A stretch of DNA of 46,704 nucleotides from Streptomyces caeruleatus (lineage in GTDB: Bacteria; Actinomycetota; Actinomycetes; Streptomycetales; Streptomycetaceae), in the NCBI RefSeq assembly GCF_001514235.1, contig NZ_KQ948950.1:26538-73241 (forward strand), given 5' to 3'. The position numbers were made by a program, and so were the translations under genes. Of the stretch, positions 16,588 to 24,190 are shown piece after piece (position 1 is the first letter of the stretch; every line of letters begins with the position of its first letter). A model generated the notes under the pieces. It was not told where the DNA came from and did no database searches. It worked only from the letters and a program-made list of their open reading frames with translations.

Positions 16588-17379
16588 TCACCACGGCGGC
16601 CGCGCCGACACCCCGCCGTCCACCACCAGGTCGTGCCCCGTGACCCACGACGCGAGCCCCGACGCCAGGAACACGCACGCGTCGCCCACGTCCTCCGGGC
16701 GCCCCAGCCTCCCGGTCGGGGCCGCGTGTTCCCAGCGGCGTACGCCGTCGGGCCAGGCTTCCGCCAGCCCCTCCCGGTGAATCAGCCCGGGCGAGACCGT
16801 GTTCACGCGGATCCCGAAGGGGCCGTACTCCAGAGCCGCCGCGCGGGCGTGCATCACCACCGCCGCCTTGGAGGCGGAGTAGTGGGCGTGCAGTGGGGCC
16901 GGGTGGCTCGCCTCGATGGAGGCGATGTGGGTCACCGAACCGCCCCCGCCAACCGAACCGCCCCCGCCCTGCTCCCGCATGACCTCGACCGCGGCCTGCG
17001 TACACGCGAAGACACTCGACAGGTTGGTGTCCACGACCGCCCGCCACTGCGCCACCGACATCCCGGCCAGCTCCCGCGTCGGCTGGACGCCCGCGTTGTT
17101 GACCAGCGCCGTCAGCCGGCCGCCACCCCACTCGGCGGCCTCGCCGACCAGCCGCCGGCACGCGTCCTCGTCCGTCAGGTCGGCCCGCAGGACGAGGGCC
17201 CGCCCGCCCGACTCCCAAACGCCCCGCGCCACTTCGTCCGCCGCCTCCACCGCCGTACGGCAGTGCAGCACGACCGCAGCGCCCTCCTCGGCGAACCGCG
17301 TCGCGATCCCCCGCCCGATGCCGCCGCCCGCGCCCGTGACCAGGGCGACCTGTCCTTCCAGGAGTCCGCGTCCGCTCAT
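16588..17379 (-). CDS. SDR-family NAD(P)-dependent oxidoreductase
   Basis: A 263-residue classical short-chain dehydrogenase. The cofactor motif TGAGGGIGRG, the NNAG motif (ALVNNAGVQ), catalytic Ser (HIASIEA) and YxxxK (HYSASKAA) are all present, and it ends with the usual LVVDGG. A Gly-rich GGGGSVGGGGSV duplication lies just before the catalytic serine, where most SDRs have a short loop. The ATG overlaps the cupin stop by four bases (ATGA), so it is the last gene of the acylase, acyltransferase, cupin and SDR run, and may share its iron control. Substrate unknown. Confidence 0.9.
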   Translation of the reverse strand: MSGRGLLEGQVALVTGAGGGIGRGIATRFAEEGAAVVLHCRTAVEAADEVARGVWESGGRALVLRADLTDEDACRRLVGEAAEWGGGRLTALVNNAGVQPTRELAGMSVAQWRAVVDTNLSSVFACTQAAVEVMREQGGGGSVGGGGSVTHIASIEASHPAPLHAHYSASKAAVVMHARAAALEYGPFGIRVNTVSPGLIHREGLAEAWPDGVRRWEHAAPTGRLGRPEDVGDACVFLASGLASWVTGHDLVVDGGVSARPPW

Positions 17380-17849
17380 GGACGGCACAGTCCCGCGATC
17401 CGGGCGGCCTCGGCGGGATAGCGCGCCGTCAGTTCCGCCAGGTCGCCGTGCTCGTAGCTCTCGTAGGTGAAGCCGGGCGCCATCGTGCAGCCGAAGAAGG
17501 TCCAGGAACCGCCCGCCGCCACCCGCGCCCCCATCCAGGTCCCGGCCGGGACGGTGAGCTGGATGTGCTGTCCGTGCTGGATGTCGGGGCCTAGGACGGC
17601 GGTGCGGGAGGTGCCGTCCGGGGCGAGGAGCAGGATCTCCAGGGGGTCGCCCAGGTAGAAGTGCCAGACCTCGTCGGACGGCAGGCGGTGCAGGGCCGAG
17701 TAGTCGTCCGCCGTGAGGAGGACGACTGTCGCCGTGCCCTGCGGGCGCCCGTCGGACCGCTCGGGCCCCGCCCAGGTCTGCCGGAACAGCCCGCCCTCGC
17801 GCGGGATCGGCTCCAGGGAGTAGTGCGCGACGAGTTCTTCCGGAGTCAC
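17376..17849 (-). CDS. Cupin_5 (DUF985) protein
   Basis: A 157-residue single-domain cupin matching the DUF985/Cupin_5 family: TPEELVAHYSLEPIPREGGLFRQTW at the start, then SALHRLPSDEVWHFYLGDPLEILLL, GQHIQLTVPAGTWMGARV and CTMAPGFTYESYE. The family fold is a small beta-barrel with a possible metal or sugar-type ligand pocket; no reaction is established as far as I know. The start is GTG at 17849, nine bases after the acyltransferase stop; the SDR start overlaps its end. Its place in the iron-box operon suggests a link to siderophore or iron metabolism, by context only. Confidence 0.85.
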   Translation of the reverse strand: MTPEELVAHYSLEPIPREGGLFRQTWAGPERSDGRPQGTATVVLLTADDYSALHRLPSDEVWHFYLGDPLEILLLAPDGTSRTAVLGPDIQHGQHIQLTVPAGTWMGARVAAGGSWTFFGCTMAPGFTYESYEHGDLAELTARYPAEAARIAGLCRP

Positions 17850-17858
17850 GCCCGAAGG

Positions 17859-18467
17859 CTACCCCCGGCTCAGGAACGCCAGTTGGGCCTTCTTCTCCGG
17901 GATGTACACGTCCGGCAGGTCGACCTCGGGCAGTACCACCACCGGGCCGGCCGTGAAGCCCTGCCTGAGGAAGCGCGCCATGGCCTTGCCGTTGCGCACG
18001 TCCGGGTCCACGACCACCCGGCGGCGGCCCAGGGTCCGGAAGACGTACGACGCCACGACGCCCACCAGCGCCGAGGTCCAGCCGGGCCGCCCGCCCTCGG
18101 GGCCGGCGGGGGCGAGCAGCAGGTGGATGCCGATGTCGCCTGGCAGGACGTCGTAGCACTCGCCGACACGGTCCGCCTCCGGCTCGTACGTCTGGAGGAG
18201 CGCTACCGGGGTGGCGTCCCGCAGGACGAGGAAGGCGTGGTGGGTGTCCAGTGTGTCCATGTGGGCGTAGATCCCGGCCACCTGATCCCTGGTCAGGCCG
18301 TTCATGCCCCAGAAGGACGCCCGTTCCTGGCCGACCCAGCCGTGGACGACCTCGGCGTCGGCGGCGGCGTGCGGGTCGAGCGGGCGGATCCGGACCGTAC
18401 CGAAGCCCTCGATCAGTTCCTCGTGAACCGGCTCGGACAGTTCAGACAACTCGGAGAGCTCAGACAT
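17859..18467 (-). CDS. GNAT acyltransferase of the siderophore (IucB/AlcB) type
   Basis: A 202-residue GNAT protein. It begins with an unusual run of SEL repeats, then VRIRPLDPHAAADAEVVHGW, ASFWGMNGLT, GIHLLLAP and VDPDVRNGKAMARFLRQGFTAG. This is the pattern of N-acyltransferases that acylate hydroxylamine groups in hydroxamate siderophores, or that act on siderophore intermediates. The ATG overlaps the penicillin acylase stop by eight bases, so the pair is tightly coupled. I recall an acyltransferase called DesH paired with an acylase DesG in actinobacterial desferrioxamine studies; this gene fits that description, but I cannot verify orthology. It should be cytoplasmic and acyl-CoA dependent. 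Confidence 0.82.
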   Translation of the reverse strand: MSELSELSELSEPVHEELIEGFGTVRIRPLDPHAAADAEVVHGWVGQERASFWGMNGLTRDQVAGIYAHMDTLDTHHAFLVLRDATPVALLQTYEPEADRVGECYDVLPGDIGIHLLLAPAGPEGGRPGWTSALVGVVASYVFRTLGRRRVVVDPDVRNGKAMARFLRQGFTAGPVVVLPEVDLPDVYIPEKKAQLAFLSRG

Positions 18468-20829
18468 CGGATTCCTTCTCCAGCCTCGTGAAATCGGTGA
18501 CGACCGGGACCAGGTCCCCCTCCAGCCACAGGGGGAGTTGGTCGCGGTGGTGGGGCGAGCCGGGGATGCCGGAGGCGCCGAGCGGGACCACCCAGAGGCT
18601 CGCCTCGCGGTCGGCCAGGTCCCAGACGTAGCGGGCGGCGGGGCCACGCGCGCTGAGGTCGGTCAGGCCGGGGACGGCCGAGGTGCACAGCACGCAGTCG
18701 TGGTCGCCGGAGAGGCCGGGTGCGTCGTACGAGGGGTCGGCGAGGGCCCGCCAGGGGGCGAGGCGGTGGGTGTCGCCCCAGGTGTCGTGCCCCGCCCCGG
18801 TGGACCGGGCCGCCACCTCCTCGACCGCCGCGCGGACGGTCCCGGGGCGGTCGACGCCGTACAACTCCTCGACCCGCAGGAGGTGTTCCAGCGCGAAGCC
18901 GATCCGGGGGAGCAGGGCCAGCCAGGGCAGGAGGACCTCGGGGTAGGCGGGTGGGACGGACAGCGCGGCGAAGGCCGGGTGCGCGGCGAGTCGCCGTACG
19001 ACCGCTCCGCGCACCGCCGCGTACACGGCCGCGGGCACGCTGCTCGCGTCCATGCGGCGGTCCCAGGCAAGGAGGGTCTGCCGGATGCGGTCGGCCTCGG
19101 GGGTGAGGCCGTCCAGGGCGGCCAGGAGGTCCAGCAGCGGGGCCGCGGAGGCCAGTTGGGTGTCCATGTGAATCACCGGCATGTCGGCGGCCGACCAGCG
19201 CTCCCTCTCCCCCAGCAGGGCCGTGATGCGGTCCACGCGGTGCGGTGGGGCGAACTCGACGCCCAGGGGTGCGGCGAGGCCGCGATGGTTGGCCATGGCG
19301 GCGACGCCGTCGACGAGCCCGCCCCGGGGCGTCTCGTGCCGGCCCTGCCAGTCGTGACCGGGCTCCCAGGCCGGAACGAGCCGGACCCGGTTGGCCTCCG
19401 ACCGCACCGGCACCGTCCCGGCGACGCGGTGCAGCAGGCCGCCCTCGGTGTCGGCGGCCTGGACGACGTTGACGGGCTCGGCCCAGAGGTCGACGGCCCG
19501 GTCGACGTCGGCGACGCGGCGGGCGCGGAGGAGGGGGAGGAGGGCGCTGAAGCCGAGGTCGGAGGTGACGCGGGGCGGGTAGCGGAGGGCGACGGCGAAG
19601 GGTGGGTCGTTGTCGTCCAGGGGATCGGGGAGCTCTTCGGGGCCGGGGAGCCCGTCGGGGTCGGGGAGCCCTTCGGAGCCTTCGGCCCCATCGAGCCGTT
19701 CGGCTCCCTCCCCGTCGAAGCCTTCGGCCCCGTCGAACCCAGTGGCCCCGTCGAACCCATCGGCCCCGTCGAACCCAGTGGCCCCGTCGACCCCGTCGAC
19801 CCCATCGCCCCCGTCGACCCCATCGCCCCCTTCGGCCCCATCGCCCCCTTCGACCCCTTCGACCCCATCGCCCCCTTCGGAGCAACCTTCCTGCAGATCG
19901 GGAAGCCCCTCCGGCCCCCCGATCACCACCGGCCCCCGCTCCGTCTCGATCACCTCGACCTCGACCGGCTCCTCCCCCGCCACCTCCACGACCTCGGTGT
20001 GCCGCACGGCGCGCCGCCACACCCCGTCCGGACCCAGGGCCTCCACCCCGGCCCCCGTACGCCGCAACCGCTCCCGGTACAGGTCCTGGTAGTCGGCCAT
20101 GGCGTTGGTGATGGCCCAGGCGACCGTGCCGGTGTGGCCGAAGTGGGCGATGCCGGGGATGCCGGGGACGGCGAGGCCGATGACGTCGAACTCGGGGCAG
20201 GAGAGGTGGATCTGCTGGTAGACGCCGGGTTCCTCGATGAAGCGGTGAGGGTCGCCGGCGATGATCGGGCGTCCGGTGACGGTCCGTTCGCCGCTCACCA
20301 GCCAGCCGTTGCTGCCGGAGGTACCGGGCCCGTCGGTGGCGAACAGCGCGACCGCGTCGGCGCCCAGATGCCGTACGACCTGCTCGCGCCAGAGCTTGGC
20401 CGGGAAGCCGGCGAACAGGATGTGGATGCCGAGCCAGACGCCGAGCGGGGTCCAGGGCTCCCAGCGGCCCGGCTCGAGTCCGGTGCGGGCGAACTCCGGC
20501 GTACGCCCCGCCCCCTCGGCCAGCGCCTCGTTGACCCCGCCGACGTACGCCCGTACCCACTCCGCCGTCTCCGGGTCCCGCCGCTCCAACTCGGCGAAGC
20601 AGCGTCTCGCCGTGTCGTCGAGGCGGGCCCGTCTGACGAACCGGTCCCAGGGCAGGGCCGCGGCGCCGAGGAAGGACGCGGAGGTGCCCTGGGACCGGTG
20701 CCGCTCCACCTCCAGCTGCCAGGCCCGGTCGAGGGCGGTGACGCGGCCCTGGACGCGAGCGAGTCGTCTCGCGTCGTCGGCGCGGAGATGCGGAATGCCC
20801 CAGGCATCGCGGAAGATCTCGCCGGTCAC
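18460..20829 (-). CDS. Penicillin acylase (Ntn-hydrolase) family protein, iron-regulated
   Basis: A 789-residue Ntn-hydrolase of the penicillin G/cephalosporin acylase family. Self-cleavage is expected before Ser173 in SGSNGW, giving an alpha chain of about 172 residues and a beta chain with an N-terminal serine nucleophile. GDPHRFIEEPGVYQ and HFGHTGTVAWAITNAMADYQD are typical of the beta chain. No signal peptide is present, unlike secreted acylases, so it probably acts in the cytoplasm. A long Gly/Asp/Phe/Ala collagen-like repeat (about residues 312-385) interrupts the domain. The GTG start has a strong AAGGAGGGG ribosome binding site. A 19-bp iron box lies 26 bases upstream. With the adjacent acyltransferase it may exchange acyl groups on a siderophore or precursor (inference). 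Confidence 0.88.
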   Translation of the reverse strand: MTGEIFRDAWGIPHLRADDARRLARVQGRVTALDRAWQLEVERHRSQGTSASFLGAAALPWDRFVRRARLDDTARRCFAELERRDPETAEWVRAYVGGVNEALAEGAGRTPEFARTGLEPGRWEPWTPLGVWLGIHILFAGFPAKLWREQVVRHLGADAVALFATDGPGTSGSNGWLVSGERTVTGRPIIAGDPHRFIEEPGVYQQIHLSCPEFDVIGLAVPGIPGIAHFGHTGTVAWAITNAMADYQDLYRERLRRTGAGVEALGPDGVWRRAVRHTEVVEVAGEEPVEVEVIETERGPVVIGGPEGLPDLQEGCSEGGDGVEGVEGGDGAEGGDGVDGGDGVDGVDGATGFDGADGFDGATGFDGAEGFDGEGAERLDGAEGSEGLPDPDGLPGPEELPDPLDDNDPPFAVALRYPPRVTSDLGFSALLPLLRARRVADVDRAVDLWAEPVNVVQAADTEGGLLHRVAGTVPVRSEANRVRLVPAWEPGHDWQGRHETPRGGLVDGVAAMANHRGLAAPLGVEFAPPHRVDRITALLGERERWSAADMPVIHMDTQLASAAPLLDLLAALDGLTPEADRIRQTLLAWDRRMDASSVPAAVYAAVRGAVVRRLAAHPAFAALSVPPAYPEVLLPWLALLPRIGFALEHLLRVEELYGVDRPGTVRAAVEEVAARSTGAGHDTWGDTHRLAPWRALADPSYDAPGLSGDHDCVLCTSAVPGLTDLSARGPAARYVWDLADREASLWVVPLGASGIPGSPHHRDQLPLWLEGDLVPVVTDFTRLEKESDV
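19625..19895. repeat. In-frame 9/12-bp tandem repeats in the acylase gene
   Basis: Degenerate repeats of the type CCCGTCGAACCC/ATCGGCCCC code for blocks such as GDGVDG, GATGFDGADGFDG and GAEGFDGEGAERLDG, then a Pro/Gly/Leu stretch (GLPDPDGLPGPEELPDP). All units keep the frame. Glycine recurs every third residue over much of the stretch, as in collagen-like sequence. Confidence 0.9.
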
Positions 20830-20854
20830 CTGTGCCCCTCCTTTGCTTTTTGCT

Positions 20855-20873
20855 TTAGGTTAGCCTTGCCTAA
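20855..20873. promoter_or_regulatory. Iron box (DmdR1/IdeR/DtxR-type operator)
   Basis: TTAGGTTAGCCTTGCCTAA is an imperfect 19-bp palindrome matching the actinobacterial iron-box consensus (TTAGGTTAGGCTCACCTAA) at nearly every position. It sits between the divergent acylase and siderophore-interacting-protein genes, 26 bases from one start and 40 from the other, so ferrous-loaded repressor should silence both directions in iron-replete cells. Confidence 0.9.
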
Positions 20874-20913
20874 GTCATTGGTGCAGGAATGGTACGTGAA
20901 GGGTGAACAAGCC

Positions 20914-21636
20914 ATGGGGCAGGGGCACGGCTGGGAGGGCGCGGTCCTGAAGCTGCTGCGCGCGAAGGACTTCGTGTTCACGGTGACGGGAGCCGAGGAC
21001 GTCACCGAGCACTACCGCCGGGTCCACCTCGCGGACGGCGGCATGCTGGCCGCGACCGGCGTCCACCCAACCATGTGGGTGCGCCTGTGGTTCGACAACG
21101 CGGGCAAGCCCCACCAGCGCGCCTACACCCTGGTCGACCCGGACCCGGCGGCCGGCACCTTCAGCCTGGAGTTCGCCCTGCACGAGGGGTGCGCCAGCGA
21201 CTGGGCGCGCACGGCCAAGCCCGGCGACACGATCGAGGCGACCATCCACGGCACGGGCTTCGAACAGCCCGACCCCGCCCCCTCCCACGTCTTCGCCGTC
21301 GCCGACCCGGCCTCCCTCCCCGCACTCAACTCCCTCCTCACCGCCCTGGACCCGTCCCCGGCCACGGTCTGGTTCGAGGGCGGCGAGCACGACGGTCTCC
21401 CCTTCCGCACCACCCCCTCCCGCCACGACATACGAACCCTGCCGAGGCGCGACGCCGGCGCCCACCTGGTCGCCGAGGTAAAGGAGGCCCTGCCCGACCT
21501 CCTCAAGGGCACCTCCGACCCGTACGTCTGGATCGCCTGCGACACGGCGACGACCCGGGCCCTGACGTCGTACGTCCGCAAGGAGCTGGGCCTGCCGAAG
21601 CAGCGGGTGAACTCGCTGGGGTACTGGCGCGCCTGA
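20914..21636 (+). CDS. Siderophore-interacting flavoprotein (ferric-siderophore reductase)
   Basis: A 240-residue SIP/ViuB-type protein. The flavin-binding barrel contains YRRVHLAD and the signature RAYTLVDPDP, with VHPTMWVRLWFD before it; the NAD(P)H-type half includes HVFAVADPASLPALNSLL, ATVWFEGGEHDG and WIACDTATTRALTSYVRKELGL, ending in GYWRA. It should reduce imported ferric hydroxamates so that iron is released in the cytoplasm. I recall DesF as the name for such a reductase linked to desferrioxamine. I took ATG 20914, ten bases after AAGGG; GTG codons at 20881 and 20896 are in frame, the latter with AGGA seven bases upstream. Controlled by the adjacent iron box. Confidence 0.92.
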   Translation: MGQGHGWEGAVLKLLRAKDFVFTVTGAEDVTEHYRRVHLADGGMLAATGVHPTMWVRLWFDNAGKPHQRAYTLVDPDPAAGTFSLEFALHEGCASDWARTAKPGDTIEATIHGTGFEQPDPAPSHVFAVADPASLPALNSLLTALDPSPATVWFEGGEHDGLPFRTTPSRHDIRTLPRRDAGAHLVAEVKEALPDLLKGTSDPYVWIACDTATTRALTSYVRKELGLPKQRVNSLGYWRA

Positions 21637-21663
21637 CGGGCCGGGGCCCCGGCGCCCGGCCCG
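21637..21663 (+). terminator. GC-rich hairpin after the siderophore-interacting protein gene
   Basis: CGGGCCGGG pairs with CCCGGCCCG across a 9-base loop, directly after the stop codon. There is no T-run, as is common for Streptomyces terminators. Confidence 0.6.
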
Positions 21664-21813
21664 CCGAAGGCCGCGGGCTCGTGGGGTGGTGGGCGCGAAG
21701 TGCGACGGTTTCCGGAAATCTGTCGCACTCCGCGCGCAGCCGACCTGTCCCCGTCGGATTCGCCAGCAGCGCCCACGGCTGCGGGGCAGGGGCCCAGGAG
21801 GCATGATCGGGGC

Positions 21814-22407
21814 ATGGACGTCACCCTTCACCTCGCCCAGGACCCCGAGGCCGACGCGCTCCTCGGCCGCAGCCCGCTCGCCGCGCTGGTCGGCATGCTG
21901 CTGGACCAGCAGGTGCCGATGGAGTGGGCGTTCAAGGGGCCGCGCACGATCGCGGACCGCCTCGGCGCGGACGACCTGGACGCGCACGACATCGCCGCGC
22001 AGGACCCGGACGCCTTCTCCTCCCTGCTCTCGGAGAAGCCCGCCGTACACCGCTACCCCGGGTCCATGGCCAAGCGGATCCAGCAGCTGTGCCAGTACCT
22101 CGTCGAGCACTACGACGGTGACGCCGACCTCGTCTGGAAGGGCGTCGACGACGGCCGCGAACTGCTGCGCCGCCTGGAGGACCTGCCCGGCTTCGGCAAG
22201 CAGAAGGCCCAGATCTTCCTCGCCCTGCTGGGCAAGCAGCTCGGCGTCCGCCCCCAGGGCTGGCAGGAGGCAGCCGGCGCCTACGGCGAGACGAAGTCCT
22301 TCCGCTCCGTCGCCGACATCACCGGCCCCGAGTCGCTGGCCAAGGTCCGGGCGCACAAGCAGGAGATGAAGGCGGCCGCGAAGGCGGCGAAGAGCGCGGG
22401 GAAGTAG
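21814..22407 (+). CDS. HhH-GPD-type base-excision DNA repair protein
   Basis: A 197-residue protein of the HhH-GPD superfamily. The N-terminal helices carry SPLAALVGMLLDQQVPMEWAF, like the core of DNA glycosylases, and the helix-hairpin-helix is LEDLPGFGKQKAQIFLALLG. I do not see the usual catalytic VD motif after the hairpin; the C-terminus is short and lysine/alanine-rich. The molecule is therefore a compact, possibly atypical, family member whose glycosylase activity is uncertain. The ATG at 21814 was chosen because the protein then starts in the conserved domain; AGGAGG lies 12 bases upstream. Orphan gene, no obvious operon partner. Confidence 0.82.
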   Translation: MDVTLHLAQDPEADALLGRSPLAALVGMLLDQQVPMEWAFKGPRTIADRLGADDLDAHDIAAQDPDAFSSLLSEKPAVHRYPGSMAKRIQQLCQYLVEHYDGDADLVWKGVDDGRELLRRLEDLPGFGKQKAQIFLALLGKQLGVRPQGWQEAAGAYGETKSFRSVADITGPESLAKVRAHKQEMKAAAKAAKSAGK

Positions 22408-22486
22408 AGGGGGGCCCGCTCCGTGCTGTCATTCGAGTGGCCCGTCCCCGATGGCGAGGTGGGCCGGGTCGTTCTCAGCATGGATC

Positions 22487-23167
22487 ATGAGCGAGTCACC
22501 GACCGGCTCCCCGTGGGGTCGGGACTACGACGACCGGCACGTCCATGCCGGGCACACGCCCGGGCCGGGAACCGGCACGGCCGCCCATGAGCCCGAGCCA
22601 CCGCTCGAAGGCCCCCTGCACGCCCTCTCCCGCGCCGCCTGGCAGGTCGTCCTCGGCACCGGCGTCTGCTCGCTGGTCCTGGGCGTCCTGGTCCTGGTCT
22701 GGCCGGGTGCCCCGCTCTTCGTCTCCGGGGTCCTCTTCGGCCTCTACCTCCTGATCAGCGGCGTCTTCCAGCTGGTCGCGGCCTTCGGCACACACCGGAC
22801 GACCTCGCTACGGGTGCTGGCGTTCATCAGCGGCACCCTGTCGGTCGTCCTCGGGCTGTTCTGCTTCCGCCGCCCGATGCAGTCGGTCCTGCTGCTCGCC
22901 CTGTGGATCGGCATCGGCTGGCTCATCCGTGGCATCTCCCAGCTGCTGGCCGCCGCCTCCGACAAGTCCATGCCGGCGCGCGGCTGGCAGATGCTCCTGG
23001 GGATCGTCACCGTCCTCGGCGGAATCGTGCTGATCGACTCCCCGATCGAGTCGGTCACCGTGCTGATGGTGCTCGGCGGCTGCTGGCTGGTCGCGGTCGG
23101 TGTCGTCGAGATCGTTCTGGCGCTGCGGATCCGGGGGCGGGCCCGCCAGGTCCCGCGAGAGCTGTGA
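22487..23167 (+). CDS. HdeD-family (DUF308) membrane protein
   Basis: A 226-residue protein with a His/Gly/Pro-rich cytoplasmic N-terminus (1 to about 45) followed by six hydrophobic helices arranged as three pairs, such as VVLGTGVCSLVLGVLVLVWPGAPLF, GVLFGLYLLISGVFQLV and VLMVLGGCWLVAVGVVEIVLAL. The repeated G-x-L-x-x-L-G-x-x-x-L-x-x-P pattern is the DUF308 signature. HdeD was named for acid resistance in E. coli; the role in Streptomyces is unknown. The ATG at 22487 has no strong Shine-Dalgarno. The gene is probably a single transcription unit. Confidence 0.85.
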   Translation: MSESPTGSPWGRDYDDRHVHAGHTPGPGTGTAAHEPEPPLEGPLHALSRAAWQVVLGTGVCSLVLGVLVLVWPGAPLFVSGVLFGLYLLISGVFQLVAAFGTHRTTSLRVLAFISGTLSVVLGLFCFRRPMQSVLLLALWIGIGWLIRGISQLLAAASDKSMPARGWQMLLGIVTVLGGIVLIDSPIESVTVLMVLGGCWLVAVGVVEIVLALRIRGRARQVPREL

Positions 23168-23253
23168 TACGCGCCGCGAACCGGTACGCCGAGCGGGCGG
23201 TTCTCCCCCCGAACGGGATGAACCTCGTACGGCCACCGGGGAGATGACCTTCC

Positions 23254-23604
23254 GTGAGTACCGCGAGTACCGCACGACGCCCCTCGCTCAGCCGCGCCTG
23301 GCTGCGGGTCCTCGTGCTGCTGCTCGCCCTCCTGGTACCGGGCGCCCACGCCCAGGCCCACGCCGCCGCCCTGCCCACCGTGGCCGGCGCCATGGGTTCC
23401 TCCGGTGAACTCGCCGAGCACGACGTCCTCGACACGGTCCTGCGGCCACCGGCCCGCCCCGACCGGCGCGACGCGTCCCGCCCGGGGCGACGCGGTCCCG
23501 GCCCGCTGCCTCGACCGGCACGCACCGCCCCGCCACGGCCGTCGTACGCCTCCCACCTCCCCCGCCTCCCGCACCTCCTGCGCACCGTGGTCCTGCGCTG
23601 CTGA
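23254..23604 (+). CDS. Small secreted or membrane-anchored protein, Pro/Arg-rich
   Basis: A 116-residue product with a good Sec signal: SRAWLRVLVLLLALLVPGAHAQAHA. The mature part is rich in Arg, Pro and Ala, low in complexity (PDRRDASRPGRRGPGP) and ends LLRTVVLRC. No family is recognised. The start is GTG with only a weak purine stretch upstream. Because very GC-rich frames often look like basic Pro/Arg protein, the second half should be treated with caution; the signal peptide argues for a real gene. Confidence 0.55.
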   Translation: MSTASTARRPSLSRAWLRVLVLLLALLVPGAHAQAHAAALPTVAGAMGSSGELAEHDVLDTVLRPPARPDRRDASRPGRRGPGPLPRPARTAPPRPSYASHLPRLPHLLRTVVLRC

Positions 23605-23669
23605 CCGCCCCGCCCCGTCACGAGGCCAGTCAGTACGAGCGGTACGACACAAGGAGCAGGAGCACCGTC

Positions 23670-23795
23670 ATGCCCACCGACCACTACGCGGTCCTGCGCG
23701 CCCTCCTGCGCGCGGAAGCCGTACGCAACACTCCGAAGCCGCAGTCGAAGAAGGACAAACCGCAGCATCCCCCGAAGGACCGGGAGCGCGGCTGA
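23670..23795 (+). CDS. 41-residue basic protein
   Basis: A short gene starting at ATG with AAGGAG followed by GGAG upstream. The product starts MPTDHYAVLRALLRAEAVRN and continues with a Lys/Pro-rich tail (PKPQSKKDKP) ending in a charged RERG. The N-terminal half looks like an amphipathic helix. No homologous family is recalled with certainty. The good ribosome binding site and the helical start followed by a charged tail support coding. Confidence 0.55.
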   Translation: MPTDHYAVLRALLRAEAVRNTPKPQSKKDKPQHPPKDRERG

Positions 23796-23804
23796 ATGCG
23801 GGCG

Positions 23805-24155
23805 CGGCGGAGGCGGGTCTTCTCCGGGTCACCGCCTCCGCCGCGCCGTACCGAACATGCCGCTCCCGACGACCTGTTCCACGACGGACGCCTCGCGCAT
23901 CCCGTCCGGCCCCTTGGCCCCGCGCGACGCCTCCAGCCTCTCGTCCGCCGACTCTCCGTCCACAGCCTGTGCATACCGCCGGTACGACGCGGACCTGCGC
24001 GTGCTGGACGCGGTTGCCCAACTGACCGGCGTCTGCGTCACGAAGAAGACGCCGCCCCCTTTCGAGCGAATCAGCCGCACGGTCTGCGCGATCGAGTCAA
24101 GGAAAGCCTTCGACGCTTCGGCCTGTCGGCGTCCCCGACCTCGGGTCACGATCAC
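23805..24155 (-). pseudogene. Remnant of a DUF853 (HerA-like ATPase) gene
   Basis: On the minus strand, residues coded near 24155-24030 read FLDSIAQTVRLIRSKGGGVFFVTQTP, the conserved Walker-B-proximal part of DUF853/HerA-FtsK-type ATPases. Immediately after TQTP the frame reads on as unrelated VSWATASS, while a different minus frame supplies GNRVQHA, which follows TQTP by about ten residues in intact family members. A deletion and frameshift have therefore removed the KDVPxDVLxQL segment. The last residues, EQVVGSGMFGTARRRR, resemble the family's C-terminus. The N-terminal two thirds, including Walker A, are absent. It is therefore a decayed gene. Confidence 0.75.
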
Positions 24156-24190
24156 CAGCTTCGGCCCGGTCCTGCAGGACAGGCCCTAAC

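Noticed and set aside
18538..20880. Long plus-strand open frame opposite the penicillin acylase gene
   Set aside because: It is antisense to a well-supported acylase and continuous with the siderophore-interacting protein frame only because stops are rare in this composition.
16588..21636. Full desferrioxamine-type biosynthetic cluster
   Set aside because: There is no decarboxylase, N-hydroxylase or IucA/IucC-like synthetase; only accessory genes are present.
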